Shown here one piece after another: positions 36,711-46,062 of a stretch of 64,000 bases of DNA (the first letter of the stretch is position 1; each line of letters opens with the position of its first letter). Under the pieces are notes generated by a model that worked only from the letters and a program-made list of their open reading frames with translations, did no database searches and had not been told where the DNA came from. The DNA lies in NCBI RefSeq assembly GCF_000328765.2, contig NC_019954.2:2409780-2473779 (forward strand), in the 5' to 3' direction. Made by a program: the position numbers and the translations under genes. The stretch is from Tepidanaerobacter acetatoxydans Re1 (GTDB taxonomy: Bacteria; Bacillota; Thermosediminibacteria; Thermosediminibacterales; Tepidanaerobacteraceae).

Positions 36711-37932
36711 GAGAGTATTCCTCCGTTTCCATAAGTTCAGAAAGGAATATCATTTGGTCAATAGTTACAAACTCATAACCCTGAGCCCTCAGTTTGTCAA
36801 TAATCTCAGGGAGGGCCTTTACAGTTGAGTATCTATTGCCGCCGCGATATTTTATGAGATCTCCGCTATCGTGCATTAGTATGATGGAACCGGGTTTTAC
36901 ATTATTTACTACATTTGACACTATCTCTTTAGGTGCAAGTTCCGCCCAATCTATGGCCGATAAATCCCACAGCACCAATGTATATCGCTTGTTTTTCAGC
37001 AATCTTCGAGCATAGCTTGAATAGACTCCTCTGGGCGGTCGAAACAAAGTCGGCCTGACTCCCGTTACTTTTTCTATTGCAGCTTCAGTTTTTTTAATTT
37101 CATAATCTGTTCCTTTGGCTGTAAGCGGTATAAGGCTTCTATGGGAATAAGTATGACTTCCGATAGTATGCCCTTCATTCACTATCCTCCGAGCAACTTC
37201 AGGATAATCTTCCACGTTCTTACCTATTAAGAAAAATGTAGCCTTGACATTTTTTTCGTTCAATATATCAAGAATTTCCGGAGTATAAATCGGATCAGGA
37301 CCGTCATCAAAGGTCAGTGCCACATACTTAAAATGGTGCGGGCCATGTCGAATTATATCTTTTTGCATGCCAAAACCTTTATAAACATATTTATTAAAGA
37401 AAAAAATAATAATAAAGCTAAGTACACCTAATCCTATTAATGCATCATAAAGCACTTTCGAGCGCAATCTTTTTTCTAAAAATGGAGGCCAGAACTGAAT
37501 TACAATACCGGCAAAGATAATTAAAGATATTATTACAAAACTGTCACTTGTAAATATTCTAAAAGCAGCAAAAGGAATTATCAAAGATGTAGCAAATACT
37601 GATTGTCCATAATCTTTGAGAAATCTATTTGCAGCAATAAAGGTCATTATTAACACAATCCCGAAGACCGGCGACATGTAAAGTATTATCCCAAGGGAAA
37701 CTGCCTCGGTAGTATGTCCGCTAAATTTTAAAAACATCGATCTGCTCTGGCCTGCCAGAACACCAACCGATGCCATAAGGTAGGAAAGCCCCGAATTAAG
37801 ATACATCCCTGCCGCCATAAGTGTCAAAAATCCCTTTGCAAGCTCAATACCGTATTTTCTATAATCATTAATCAACACCGGAATGCTGCCGATGATATAT
37901 GCTAGGATTGCTATAATTATAAACTTGTACAT
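36676..37932 (-). CDS. PlsY-like membrane domain fused to a NodB polysaccharide deacetylase
   Basis: ATG 37932 (AAAGGAG upstream) opens AYIIGSIPVLINDYRKYG, resembling PlsY acyltransferase, and residues near 70-100 (LAGQSRSMFLKFSGH) resemble its GHNFPVFLKFKGGKG motif with the key residues changed. Five or six transmembrane helices run to about residue 185. The C-terminal NodB domain is complete: TFDDGPD, HTYSHRSL, RPPRG and LMHDSG, facing outside. It should deacetylate peptidoglycan or another surface glycan; the membrane half probably anchors it and is unlikely to acylate glycerol phosphate. The fusion is unusual. Confidence 0.8.
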   Translation of the reverse strand: MYKFIIIAILAYIIGSIPVLINDYRKYGIELAKGFLTLMAAGMYLNSGLSYLMASVGVLAGQSRSMFLKFSGHTTEAVSLGIILYMSPVFGIVLIMTFIAANRFLKDYGQSVFATSLIIPFAAFRIFTSDSFVIISLIIFAGIVIQFWPPFLEKRLRSKVLYDALIGLGVLSFIIIFFFNKYVYKGFGMQKDIIRHGPHHFKYVALTFDDGPDPIYTPEILDILNEKNVKATFFLIGKNVEDYPEVARRIVNEGHTIGSHTYSHRSLIPLTAKGTDYEIKKTEAAIEKVTGVRPTLFRPPRGVYSSYARRLLKNKRYTLVLWDLSAIDWAELAPKEIVSNVVNNVKPGSIILMHDSGDLIKYRGGNRYSTVKALPEIIDKLRAQGYEFVTIDQMIFLSELMETEEYSHEDYLGPIPAY

Positions 37933-38078
37933 GATATTCTCCTTTAACCCTTCCTCTGTTACAATAATACCACATTTATATAAAGCTTTAAACGATTTTA
38001 TTGTTGGAAGATTATTGCACAAGTATTTTCAGTCTGTTAGGATATAGTTAGTCAAACAATGCTTGGCAGGTGATAATC

Positions 38079-38360
38079 ATGGTAGTAGGAACATTGATAG
38101 TGAAATTGTCTTTGGGGGACATCTTTTCTTTGAAGGATAAAAGGCAGATAGTTAAAAGCGTAATTGAAAGGACAAAAAATCGATTTAATGTATCAATAGC
38201 CGAAGTGGACCAGCAAGATGTCAAGAGGTGTGCAGTAATCGGTATTGCCTGTGTATCAAACAGCAGTCAGTTTGTGGACAGGCAGTTAGACCTTGTTTTA
38301 GATTTTTTAGAGGCAGACGGGCGATTTGCCATTGAGGAGATTTGCAAAGAAATCCTATAA
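38079..38360 (+). CDS. DUF503 family protein (YlxP-like)
   Basis: About 93 residues: MVVGTLIVKLSLGDIFSLKD, KRQIVKSVIERTKNRFNVSI and AEVDQQDVKRCAVIGIACVS are the DUF503 hallmarks, a ferredoxin-like fold protein of unsettled function often linked to ribosome assembly genes. ATG 38079 with AGGTG 6 nt upstream is preferred over GTG 38070. It stands alone on the plus strand and shares its terminator with the convergent transporter operon. Confidence 0.9.
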   Translation: MVVGTLIVKLSLGDIFSLKDKRQIVKSVIERTKNRFNVSIAEVDQQDVKRCAVIGIACVSNSSQFVDRQLDLVLDFLEADGRFAIEEICKEIL

Positions 38361-38363
38361 AAA

Positions 38364-38393
38364 ATGAGCAGGTTTTTAATCTTCCCTGCTCAT
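38364..38393. terminator. Shared bidirectional terminator
   Basis: ATGAGCAGG pairs with CCTGCTCAT between the convergent DUF503 gene and the ABC permease gene; the permease stop codon (38376-38378) lies in the loop. T-tracts lie on both sides but are short. Confidence 0.65.
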
Positions 38394-39050
38394 TTGGAAT
38401 CCCGGTATAGCAAGTTTTTTTTCAATTATGTCAACGGCTTTAGCTATTACGGATAGCACGACTACATATATGGCCCCTACCCAAAATAATGTTTCCATGG
38501 GTTTAAATGTCTGTGTTATAATCATTTTTCCACGTGCCATAAGCTCCGGTACGGCAATCAGAAATGCAACTGATGTGTATTTGACCATATATATAAGTTC
38601 ATTTGACCATGGCGGCAGTACAAGTCTTAGCGCCTGAGGCAGTATAATGTTTACAATGGTTTGGCTTTTTGTCATGCCCAATGCTTGAGCTGCCAGGCCT
38701 TGGCCTTCATCAATCGATAAAATCGCACCTCTAAAATATTCGGCTTGATATGCACTGCTGTTTATTCCCAATGCTATAATAGCCGCCGGCATTCTGTCAA
38801 GTAATATTCCAAAATCAGGCAAACCGTAGTATATTATAAACAGCTGGACAATCATGGGAGTGCCGCGAATAATCTCGATATACGCTGTTGCTAAAGTTTT
38901 AGCTAAACCTTTTCCATATGTCCTTGCAAGTGCCATGGGAAGACCTATGGCAAGGCCAAGCAATAGCGCACCGGCCGAAAGCTGCAAGGATACCAGAAGA
39001 CCTTTATATAGTTCCGGCCAAATCTTGATAAAAAACTGTATCATTTCCAT
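38376..39050 (-). CDS. Polar amino-acid ABC transporter permease (second)
   Basis: A 224-residue HisM/GlnP-type permease with four or five membrane helices and the EAA-loop region (GQGLAAQALGMTKSQTIVNI), preceded by an N-terminal segment LLVSLQLSAGALLLGLAIGL. It pairs with the permease at 39845-40516 to form the membrane channel for the ATPase between them. It is the last gene of the operon, 10 bp after the ATPase gene. Confidence 0.92.
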   Translation of the reverse strand: MEMIQFFIKIWPELYKGLLVSLQLSAGALLLGLAIGLPMALARTYGKGLAKTLATAYIEIIRGTPMIVQLFIIYYGLPDFGILLDRMPAAIIALGINSSAYQAEYFRGAILSIDEGQGLAAQALGMTKSQTIVNIILPQALRLVLPPWSNELIYMVKYTSVAFLIAVPELMARGKMIITQTFKPMETLFWVGAIYVVVLSVIAKAVDIIEKKLAIPGFQMSRED

Positions 39051-39060
39051 TATTTACCCA

Positions 39061-39837
39061 TCAACTCCCGGTTCCTGGCATTTCACTATCACTGCCGTGA
39101 AGCCTGGCTATTTTGCTGATAAATTCGCGAGTTCTTTCTTTTTCGGGATTGTTGAATATTTTTTCCGGGCTTCCCATTTCCGCAATTACCCCATCTTCTA
39201 AAAACACTATGCGATCCGCTGCTTCCCGGGCAAATCCCATCTCATGGCTAACCACTACCATGGTCATACCTGCATCCGCCAATTTTTTCATTACTTCCAA
39301 AACCTCGCCTATCAGTTCAGGATCCAATGCCGATGTAGGTTCATCAAAAAGCATGATTTCAGGGTCCATGGCAAGTGCTCTGGCGATGGCAACTCGCTGT
39401 TTTTGTCCTCCCGAAAGTTCTGCCGGATAATTTTGGGCCTTATCAGCCATTCCGACCCTTTCCAATTCGCGCATTGCAAGCTCTAAAGCATCCTTTTTGT
39501 TCATTTTTTTTACCTTTATCGGGCCAATGGCGACGTTTTGTAAAGCTGTCAAATGATTGAAAAGGTTAAAGTCTTGAAATACCATGCCAATTCGCTGGCG
39601 AACTTTAGTCAGGTTTGATTTAGCCGACTCGATTTTATGTTCGCCCAAGTAAATCTCACCGGCATCAGGCTCTGTCAGCCGATTAATGCAGCGAAGGAGA
39701 GTACTTTTACCTGTCCCGCTGGGACCAATAATTACAACAACTTCACCTTCATTTACGGTAAGTGTTACACCTTTTAGCACTTCGGTATCTTTAAATTTTT
39801 TATGCAGATTATTAATACGTAAAATTGGTTCAGTCAT
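39061..39837 (-). CDS. Polar amino-acid ABC transporter ATPase
   Basis: Walker [11 protein letters not shown], the Q-loop [10 protein letters not shown], signature [15 protein letters not shown], Walker [15 protein letters not shown] and the H-loop VVSHEMGFA are all intact. These give a GlnQ/ArtP-type ATPase. ATG 39837 (AAAGGTG upstream) is chosen over a start 18 nt earlier. It lies between its two permease genes in the operon that begins with the binding protein. Confidence 0.95.
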   Translation of the reverse strand: MTEPILRINNLHKKFKDTEVLKGVTLTVNEGEVVVIIGPSGTGKSTLLRCINRLTEPDAGEIYLGEHKIESAKSNLTKVRQRIGMVFQDFNLFNHLTALQNVAIGPIKVKKMNKKDALELAMRELERVGMADKAQNYPAELSGGQKQRVAIARALAMDPEIMLFDEPTSALDPELIGEVLEVMKKLADAGMTMVVVSHEMGFAREAADRIVFLEDGVIAEMGSPEKIFNNPEKERTREFISKIARLHGSDSEMPGTGS

Positions 39838-39844
39838 TAAAAAT

Positions 39845-40516
39845 TCACCTTTCAAGGCCAGGAATCCTTACTTTGGATTCAACTTTAGCCATACTCTTTG
39901 TAAATGCATATGTCATTATTAAATAGATTAACCCCGATACAATGTATGTCAACATGGGTTGAGCCGTACGTGCACTTACATATTCACTGCGGCGCATCAG
40001 TTCGGTGATACCCAGCACATACGCCATAGCAGAATCTTTTAGTACAATAGTTGCCTCATTGGCCCAGTAAGGAATTGCCCGTCGCAAAGATTGGGGGAGG
40101 ATAACAGCAAAAATGCTTTGGTATTTGCTCATGCCCAATGCCAAAGCTGCCTCCATTTGTCCTTTGTTTATAGATTGAATAGCTCCTCTGAAAATCTCCA
40201 GCTGATATGCACTGGTATGCATCGCCAAAGCTAGAACTGCCGCCCAAAATGCCGGTATGTTTATGATTTCAGAACCTAAAAAGTAAAGCATAAACACAAT
40301 TACAAGCAGCGGCAAGCTTCTTATAATGCGGCTATACACTACGGCAAAATTGTGGAGAAAACTGCCTCCATAAACTCTGCACAACGCCAAAAAAAGCCCG
40401 GCTATCGTACCCAGTACAAGGGCTATCACTGTTATTTCAAGGGTTATCCCTACCCCTTCAAGGAGGTAGGGAATGCTTCTTAAAACATCAAAAGCCTTAT
40501 CACTTATTAAACCCAT
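39845..40516 (-). CDS. Polar amino-acid ABC transporter permease (first)
   Basis: 223 residues, five predicted helices; the EAA loop reads [20 protein letters not shown] and is followed by [13 protein letters not shown]. It begins inside the last codons of the cyclodeaminase-like gene (10-nt overlap), so translation is coupled to it. Together with the second permease it forms the heterodimeric pore. Confidence 0.92.
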   Translation of the reverse strand: MGLISDKAFDVLRSIPYLLEGVGITLEITVIALVLGTIAGLFLALCRVYGGSFLHNFAVVYSRIIRSLPLLVIVFMLYFLGSEIINIPAFWAAVLALAMHTSAYQLEIFRGAIQSINKGQMEAALALGMSKYQSIFAVILPQSLRRAIPYWANEATIVLKDSAMAYVLGITELMRRSEYVSARTAQPMLTYIVSGLIYLIMTYAFTKSMAKVESKVRIPGLER

Positions 40517-41523
40517 TTTGCCTCATCCCACAATACAAGTCTTTGCCCGAGGCCTTTTTTCATAGCCTCTTTGTAAAGGTAATCACCTATAATTATATCC
40601 AATGACCCCATGCCGCGAGAGCTGAACATAGTAATCTCATCTTTGTTTTCTCTGCCGGGTTTTGTACCGCATACTACTTTGCTTAAGGACCATATGTCCT
40701 TTTCATCCAGTGAACCTTTTTTAACTAACTGATTTATGATAGAAAGCTCATTCTCTTTCATTTGTTCCCAACTGTCAACTACAATCTTGTCTGACTTTTC
40801 AACAACTCCTGCTTCTACCTCATATGAGCTCATCTGTATAACCATAGCACCTGTTTTCACCCACTCAGATTTGACAAATGGCTTTTTACTGGTGGTCATG
40901 GTCGCTACTATATCTGCACCGCTTACGGCATTTTCCACATTATCTGACAAAATGATTTCTATTTCACCTTTAAACTCATCTGCAAGGTTTCGGGCTTTTT
41001 CCGTGTTCAAATCGCACAGTTTTATCTGTTTTAGGCTCGGGATAACTTCTTTTAACGCCATAATCATTGTTCTTCCTATTACTCCAGCCCCTACAAGTCC
41101 TGCAACCTTCGCATCATCAGGTGCAAGATATTTTGCAGCAACCCCTGCGGCAGCCGCTGTTCTCATGGCAGTAATGACCATACCGTCCATGATGGCTACT
41201 GGTTGAACCGTCACCGGATCACTTAAAATAATCATATCTATGCCCATAGGCAGATTACCCGTCTTAGCATTTGTCTTAGACTCGGCTGCCCACTTGATAC
41301 CCGGTCTATTAACATCTCCGCCTATATAAACCGGCATTGAAAAAAAGTGGGATTGGGGCTCCTCTCCTATAGGAATACCAAATACGGTTTTGGGAGGATT
41401 TATAATTTGCTCATGGCCTTGAAGATAAAATACCTTTTCCACAAGCTCCAAAATCTTTTGCATGTCTAAAGCCCCTGCTGCTATTACATCTTCTTGTTTC
41501 ATAAATAACAATTCAGTTTTCAT
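40507..41523 (-). CDS. Ornithine cyclodeaminase / mu-crystallin family protein
   Basis: 338 residues of the OCD/mu-crystallin family: a substrate-binding N-terminus (RPGIKWAAESKTNAKTGNLP) and a Rossmann core GLVGAGVIGRTMIMAL (residues 139-154), then VATMTTSKKPFV. Members use NAD or NADP to deaminate ornithine, reduce cyclic imino acids or oxidise related amino acids. Position directly between the binding protein and the permeases means it probably acts on the imported amino acid. The ARG-box-like site upstream favours ornithine or arginine, but the exact substrate cannot be read from sequence. Confidence 0.85.
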   Translation of the reverse strand: MKTELLFMKQEDVIAAGALDMQKILELVEKVFYLQGHEQIINPPKTVFGIPIGEEPQSHFFSMPVYIGGDVNRPGIKWAAESKTNAKTGNLPMGIDMIILSDPVTVQPVAIMDGMVITAMRTAAAAGVAAKYLAPDDAKVAGLVGAGVIGRTMIMALKEVIPSLKQIKLCDLNTEKARNLADEFKGEIEIILSDNVENAVSGADIVATMTTSKKPFVKSEWVKTGAMVIQMSSYEVEAGVVEKSDKIVVDSWEQMKENELSIINQLVKKGSLDEKDIWSLSKVVCGTKPGRENKDEITMFSSRGMGSLDIIIGDYLYKEAMKKGLGQRLVLWDEAKWV

Positions 41524-41539
41524 TAACTTAAGCCTCCAA

Positions 41540-42358
41540 TTATTGCTTAAACCACTTTTCTTCTAACTTTTCTACTGTTCCATCTGCCATCATGTCATCG
41601 ATAATTTTATTTAACTTTTCCAGCATTTCATCAGACCCTTTTTTTAAAACGATTCCCGGGTCTTCATCTTTCTCTAGAACTGTTTCAACTGCAACTTCAA
41701 GACCTAATTCTTTTGCTTTCTCATAGGCAACAGGCAGGTCAATTACAAATGCAGCTAATCGCCCATTTTTCACATCTAATACACCGGCATTGGCATCTGT
41801 GTAGTATTTAACCTGGGATTCCTTCACTGCACCTTTTTCAATCTGGCTCTGTGCCCATGCGGCCATTGTAGTTCCGCTTTGAACGCCAAATTCATACTTT
41901 AGCACATCATTGAGCTCTTTGATTTCAGCTTTACCTTCCGGATTTACTAAAACACCATGTTTTGTCTTATAGTAAGGTTTGGTAAAATCTACCTCTTTTA
42001 ATCTTTCCTCATTTGGGCTCATGCAGGAAATAATTGCATCAATCTTGCCCTGCTTTAAAGATGCAATCAGGCTTTCAAATTCCAGCGATTCAATTTTCAC
42101 TTCCACTCCCAGTCGATTGCCGACTTCCTGAATAAGGTCCATATCAAAACCGGCAAAATTGCCCTTCTCATCTACAAATTCAAAGGGAGGATAGTCCGGA
42201 GATGTTCCTACAATCCATACCTTTTTTTCTTCCTTTGGCTGCTCACCTGAATTTGCTTTGTCTGGGTCCTGCTGTTCGGTTTTGCCGCAGCCTGTCATAG
42301 TGCCAAGTATTAAAGTTAAGCATAGCACACAAATTAATATTTTTGCTAATCTATTCAT
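41540..42358 (-). CDS. Amino-acid ABC transporter substrate-binding lipoprotein
   Basis: ATG 42358 (AGGAGG 6 nt upstream) gives a short signal peptide ILICVLCLTLILGTMTGCG, with lipobox cysteine in MTGC. The mature protein has the SBP3 motifs PDYPPFEFVDEKGNFAGFDM and FDMDLIQEVGNRLGVEV, and DFTKPYYKT. This fold binds polar or basic amino acids at the cell surface. It is the first gene of the five-gene transport operon and lies just behind the promoter at 42392-42420. Confidence 0.95.
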   Translation of the reverse strand: MNRLAKILICVLCLTLILGTMTGCGKTEQQDPDKANSGEQPKEEKKVWIVGTSPDYPPFEFVDEKGNFAGFDMDLIQEVGNRLGVEVKIESLEFESLIASLKQGKIDAIISCMSPNEERLKEVDFTKPYYKTKHGVLVNPEGKAEIKELNDVLKYEFGVQSGTTMAAWAQSQIEKGAVKESQVKYYTDANAGVLDVKNGRLAAFVIDLPVAYEKAKELGLEVAVETVLEKDEDPGIVLKKGSDEMLEKLNKIIDDMMADGTVEKLEEKWFKQ

Positions 42359-42391
42359 TTTCATCCTCCTAAGTCTAAATAACTGGCTATA

Positions 42392-42420
42392 ATTATACAC
42401 CCATATGTATAATTATTCAA
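42392..42420 (-). promoter_or_regulatory. Sigma-A promoter overlapped by an ARG-box-like palindrome
   Basis: On the minus strand TTGAAT (42415-42420), 17 bp, TATAAT (42392-42397). The plus-strand sequence TGTATAATTATTCA (42406-42419) differs by one base from the ideal ARG-box core TGAATAATTATTCA and covers the -35 and spacer, where ArgR would block RNA polymerase. The downstream ornithine-family enzyme fits arginine control. A second palindrome (ATTATACA/TGTATAAT, 42392-42413) overlaps the -10. Confidence 0.65.
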
Positions 42421-42455
42421 TACCTGGCTTTAATATGCGCAATTTTCTTATATTA

Positions 42456-42893
42456 TTAAATTGGCCCTTCGCAGTGCCATGATAATATTTGTATTTCCAC
42501 ATTTCTATGAGGCGGATCAGGGTATACCTCTTCATCTATTTCTATATACAATTTTGCATTAACGTTTAGTACAACTTCTGCTTTTCTTACTTTACCAGTA
42601 GAGGTTATTAATATTGAATCACCGCCCTGTTTAGACGATATTTTGACTTTATATTGGCCTTCACCCATAGTATTCCAATTAGTGCCAGGTGTATAAGCGG
42701 GATTGTCTTTTAAAATCGAAAGTGCTTCTTGCACGCCTCCTTCTGCAAGATAGTATGCCATGGTGTAATCCCTGGCATAGCAACTCATCAAATACTCATT
42801 TGTGGACATGTTTAATACTGCGGCACCTAATGCAAATATAATAGCAGAAACAAAGAGAACTACTACCAAGGCATACCCTCTATTATCAATCAC
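42456..42893 (-). CDS. PilX-like prepilin-type protein, probably truncated
   Basis: From GTG 42893 (GGAGAGG, 6-nt spacing) the product starts with a short leader and a type III signal sequence: DNRGYALVVVLFVSAIIFAL, the prepilin-peptidase site G followed by a hydrophobic helix and no charged residue at +5. The following region (YYLAEGGVQEALSILKDNP) is typical of PilX/PilK-like minor pilins. The protein ends abruptly after 145 residues in LSWHCEGPI without neighbours of a pilus operon, so it is likely an orphan or truncated minor pilin. Confidence 0.65.
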   Translation of the reverse strand: MIDNRGYALVVVLFVSAIIFALGAAVLNMSTNEYLMSCYARDYTMAYYLAEGGVQEALSILKDNPAYTPGTNWNTMGEGQYKVKISSKQGGDSILITSTGKVRKAEVVLNVNAKLYIEIDEEVYPDPPHRNVEIQILSWHCEGPI

Positions 42894-42916
42894 GTAAGAC
42901 CTCTCCACATGGCGAA

Positions 42917-42949
42917 AAATGGCTGATTCCTCACACGAACCAGCCATTT
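42917..42949 (-). terminator. Terminator after the NSS transporter gene
   Basis: CAAATGGCTG pairs with CAGCCATTTTTC on the minus strand, ending in a TTTTT tract. It separates the transporter from the pilin-like gene and argues against the longer upstream start of that gene. Confidence 0.8.
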
Positions 42950-43003
42950 GCCTTTATTATTAACATGATATTGTTTTTTTTAATTAAAGTCAATAACTAA
43001 CAT

Positions 43004-44365
43004 TTAGATTTTGATAATACCTACGGAACTTAAAAATACTAAAAATATTATGACCGGAACAACGTATTTTACTAAGAAACTCCATATTTTTCCCAATCCA
43101 AAGGGTACCGTACCGTCATTTGTAGCTTCTTTTATAGCCTCATCAAGCCCCAAAACTCTAACAACAAATAATGTCATCATAAAAGCTCCGAAAGGCATTA
43201 AAATGTATGATGCCAGAAAATCCATCGCACTTAAAAAGTCAAGGCCAAATATTTTAAAGTTCGCCAGGATTCCTTGTGATAAGGAGGAAGGTATCCCAAG
43301 CATGAATATTAGCGTTCCCGCTATTAAAGCAGCTCTTTTCCTATCTATTTTATAATTATCTACCAAGAGTGCAGTATTGACTTCCAGCATTGAAATCGCA
43401 GAAGTTAAGGCTGCAAATAGCATCAAAACAAAAAATAGCAGTCCGAATATTGTCCCTAGGGGCATCTTTTCAAAAACAAAGGGCATCGTTATAAACAGCA
43501 AAGGCGGTCCTGCCGCAGGGTCTAAATTAAAAGCAAAAACCGAAGGTATTACTATCATTCCGGCAAGAAACGCTGCTAAGAAGTCCATTACCGGCACTAT
43601 GTTAGCCAATTTTGGTATATTTTCATTTTCGGAAAGATAGCTTGCATAAGTCATAGTGCAGCCTGCTCCGATATTCAAGCTGAAAAACACTTGGCCCATA
43701 GCCATCAGAAACGTAGTTCCCGAAAGTTCGCTAAAGTCGGGCAATAAATAATATTTTAAACCCTTAAATGCACCGGGTAGAGTAACCGCCCTAATGGAAA
43801 GAACTATAAATAATACAAATAATATGGGCATTAGTATATTACTGGCTTTTTCTATACCGTTGGAAACTCCTCTGGCTACTATATAAATTGTAAGCCCCAT
43901 GAATATGGCATACCATAGAAGCGGTGCATACGGATTAGAAACGAAACTTCCAAAATATCCGACAATATCACCTTTTATTCCACCTGTGATATACTGAAAC
44001 ATATAGTTTGTGATCCAACCGCCGACCACTCCATAAAAGGATAACACGATAAAGTTTACCGCTATTGCCACATATCCTGCAAATTTCCACAAACTGCTCC
44101 CACCCGAAAGTTTTGAATAAGTGCCTACAGGGTCTAGTTTTCCACGCCGGCCGAGGACCATTTCGGTTATTAAAACAGGTATTCCCAAAAACAGCAGCAT
44201 TAAGATGTATGCAAAAAGAAATGTGCCTCCTCCAAACTTGGCGGTAAGATAAGGAAACTTCCAAACATTCCCCAACCCGACTGCCGCTCCGGCTGCTGCC
44301 ATAACAAAACCGATGCTTGATGCCCATTGACCGCGTTCGGTTTTTACCGTTTCCTTGTTTTCCAT
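43004..44365 (-). CDS. Neurotransmitter:sodium symporter family transporter, likely TnaT-type tryptophan importer
   Basis: 453 residues with 11 or 12 membrane helices and the NSS signature GFVMAAAGAAVGLGNVWKFPY, which forms the Na+ and substrate site in helix 1. The next motif is GGGTFLFAYILMLLFLGIPV. Bacterial NSS members (LeuT, TnaT, MhsT) import hydrophobic or aromatic amino acids with sodium. It follows tryptophanase on the same strand, and TnaT of Symbiobacterium is a tryptophan transporter of this family, so tryptophan is the likely substrate by context. A strong hairpin lies between the two genes. Confidence 0.85.
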   Translation of the reverse strand: MENKETVKTERGQWASSIGFVMAAAGAAVGLGNVWKFPYLTAKFGGGTFLFAYILMLLFLGIPVLITEMVLGRRGKLDPVGTYSKLSGGSSLWKFAGYVAIAVNFIVLSFYGVVGGWITNYMFQYITGGIKGDIVGYFGSFVSNPYAPLLWYAIFMGLTIYIVARGVSNGIEKASNILMPILFVLFIVLSIRAVTLPGAFKGLKYYLLPDFSELSGTTFLMAMGQVFFSLNIGAGCTMTYASYLSENENIPKLANIVPVMDFLAAFLAGMIVIPSVFAFNLDPAAGPPLLFITMPFVFEKMPLGTIFGLLFFVLMLFAALTSAISMLEVNTALLVDNYKIDRKRAALIAGTLIFMLGIPSSLSQGILANFKIFGLDFLSAMDFLASYILMPFGAFMMTLFVVRVLGLDEAIKEATNDGTVPFGLGKIWSFLVKYVVPVIIFLVFLSSVGIIKI

Positions 44366-44404
44366 AATTTCCTCCCCTTCCCTTTTATTTTATATTATTC
44401 AACT

Positions 44405-44439
44405 TAGGCCGCCACAGGTAACTTACCTGCGGTGGCCTA
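44405..44439 (-). promoter_or_regulatory. Strong intergenic hairpin between tnaA and the transporter gene
   Basis: TAGGCCaCCgCAGGTAA pairs with TTACCTGtGGcGGCCTA with two mismatches and a 1-3 base loop. It lacks a long T-run, so it may be an attenuator or mRNA-processing site that lowers transporter expression relative to tryptophanase rather than a full terminator. Confidence 0.55.
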
Positions 44440-44472
44440 TTAGTTATTTAAAGACTATTATAGCATATGTTC

Positions 44473-45855
44473 TTATTCGATAGGCTTTAACCTTGCAGTA
44501 AAGTGTCTTAAGACTTTTGGCTCATAAGTAAACTCCAGACCCTTTAGGTCTTTAGCTTTATCTTTAATCGAAATCAGTGCATCGGCAACAACATCCATAT
44601 GATCATTCGTATAAACTCTTCGCGGAATTGTAAGCCTTAACAGTTCCAATGGCGATTCAAGCTGCTCGCCTGTTTCTGGATCTCTTCCAAGCAGGAAGGA
44701 GCCTACTTCTACTGCTCGGACCCCAGATTCTATATAAAGTGCGTTAGCCAGTACCTGTGCCGGGAATTGGTAGTAGGGAATATGTGGAAGCATTTTTTTC
44801 GCATCTACGAAAACAGCATGACCTCCTGTAGGAGTTTGTATGGGAATTCCTCCTTCTGTAAGACGATGCCCCAAATATTCAACTTGAGATATTCTATAAT
44901 TAAGATAGTCTTCATCTATACCTTCCACAAGACCTCGAGCAAGGCACTCTATATCTCTGCCGGTAAGACCGCCATATGTTATGAAACCTTCATAAGGTAC
45001 AACCCTGCCGGCAGTTTCATTAAACAGTTCTTCATCTTCTTTAATCCCTATCAAGCCTCCGATATTTACTATAGCATCCTTCTTAGCACTCATAGTAAAG
45101 CCTTCTCCATAAGAGAACATCTCGTGAACTATTTCTGCTATGCTCTTATCTTCATATCCCTTTTCACGCTTCTTTATAAAGTAGGCATTCTCCGCAAACC
45201 TTGCAGCATCAAAGAATAGTCTGATATTATATTTTCTTGCAATCTCACTTACTGCCTTTACGTTGGCCATGGATACCGGCTGGCCTCCGGAGCTGTTGCA
45301 AGTAACAGTAATTAGGATAAATGCAACATTTTCTGCTCCATGCTCTTTTATAAACCCTTCCAGTTTCTCAAGGTCAAAATTCCCTTTCCACTCATAGGGT
45401 GTTGCTGTATCAAAAGCCTTTTCCGTGACTAAATCTACGGCTCTTGCACCACTTAGCTCTATATGTGCTTTTGTCGTATCAAAGTGCATATTACCTAATA
45501 CATATTGTCCTTTTTTCTTTATAAGGCTTGGGAAAAGCGCTTTCTCTGCTCCCCTGCCCTGATGCACCGGTAAAACATAGTTATACCCAAACAAATCCTT
45601 CACGGTCTTTTCTAAATTTCTAAAGTTCTTGCTGCCCGCATAAGATTCATCTCCCAGCATCAAGCCCGACCACTGGTTATCGCTCATAGCACCGGTTCCG
45701 CTGTCGGTAAGAAGGTCAATATAAACATCATCGGAGTTTAGCAAAAACGGATTATACCCGGCTCCTTCCAACGCCTTTACCCTTTCCTCCCGGCTTATCA
45801 TCTTTAAAGGCTCTACCATCTTTATTTTAAATGGTTCCGCTATTCTTTTATACAT
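44473..45855 (-). CDS. tnaA: Tryptophanase (PLP-dependent beta-eliminating lyase)
   Basis: 460 residues. The family core is intact: [29 protein letters not shown], and MSAKKDA with the PLP lysine. The protein ends [13 protein letters not shown]. Tyrosine phenol-lyase is the close alternative. The C-terminal stretch [15 protein letters not shown], with Val rather than the arginine of tyrosine phenol-lyases, and [13 protein letters not shown] favour tryptophanase. It cleaves tryptophan to indole, pyruvate and ammonia. The gene is preceded by a sigma-54 promoter (45902-45917) and its activator, and followed by the NSS transporter. Confidence 0.88.
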   Translation of the reverse strand: MYKRIAEPFKIKMVEPLKMISREERVKALEGAGYNPFLLNSDDVYIDLLTDSGTGAMSDNQWSGLMLGDESYAGSKNFRNLEKTVKDLFGYNYVLPVHQGRGAEKALFPSLIKKKGQYVLGNMHFDTTKAHIELSGARAVDLVTEKAFDTATPYEWKGNFDLEKLEGFIKEHGAENVAFILITVTCNSSGGQPVSMANVKAVSEIARKYNIRLFFDAARFAENAYFIKKREKGYEDKSIAEIVHEMFSYGEGFTMSAKKDAIVNIGGLIGIKEDEELFNETAGRVVPYEGFITYGGLTGRDIECLARGLVEGIDEDYLNYRISQVEYLGHRLTEGGIPIQTPTGGHAVFVDAKKMLPHIPYYQFPAQVLANALYIESGVRAVEVGSFLLGRDPETGEQLESPLELLRLTIPRRVYTNDHMDVVADALISIKDKAKDLKGLEFTYEPKVLRHFTARLKPIE

Positions 45856-45901
45856 CTTAATCTCCTCTCCTTTTAATATATATTTTTATAATATAAAGTG
45901 T

Positions 45902-45917
45902 TGCAAGTTTCATGCCG
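45902..45917 (-). promoter_or_regulatory. Sigma-54 (-24/-12) promoter of tnaA
   Basis: On the minus strand the sequence is CGGCATGAAACTTGCA, matching TGGCAC-N5-TTGCA with GGCA at -24 and TTGCA at -12 at exactly the required spacing. It lies 47 bp before the tnaA start. An imperfect inverted repeat GTCTaaAGAC about 75 bp upstream could be the activator site. Confidence 0.75.
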
Positions 45918-46062
45918 ATGGGACAGGCCCCTTTCTTACTGTCACTATCATTTTAATTTGTCTTATTATGATACAATTTTAAAAGTAGAGCGTATCGTCT
46001 TTAGACATTTTTTAAAAATTTGACTATTTCAAACATATCATTGGAATATGAATGTCTCAATA

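Noticed and set aside
42894..42947. Longer N-terminus of the pilin-like gene
   Set aside because: It would translate the terminator hairpin of the preceding gene.
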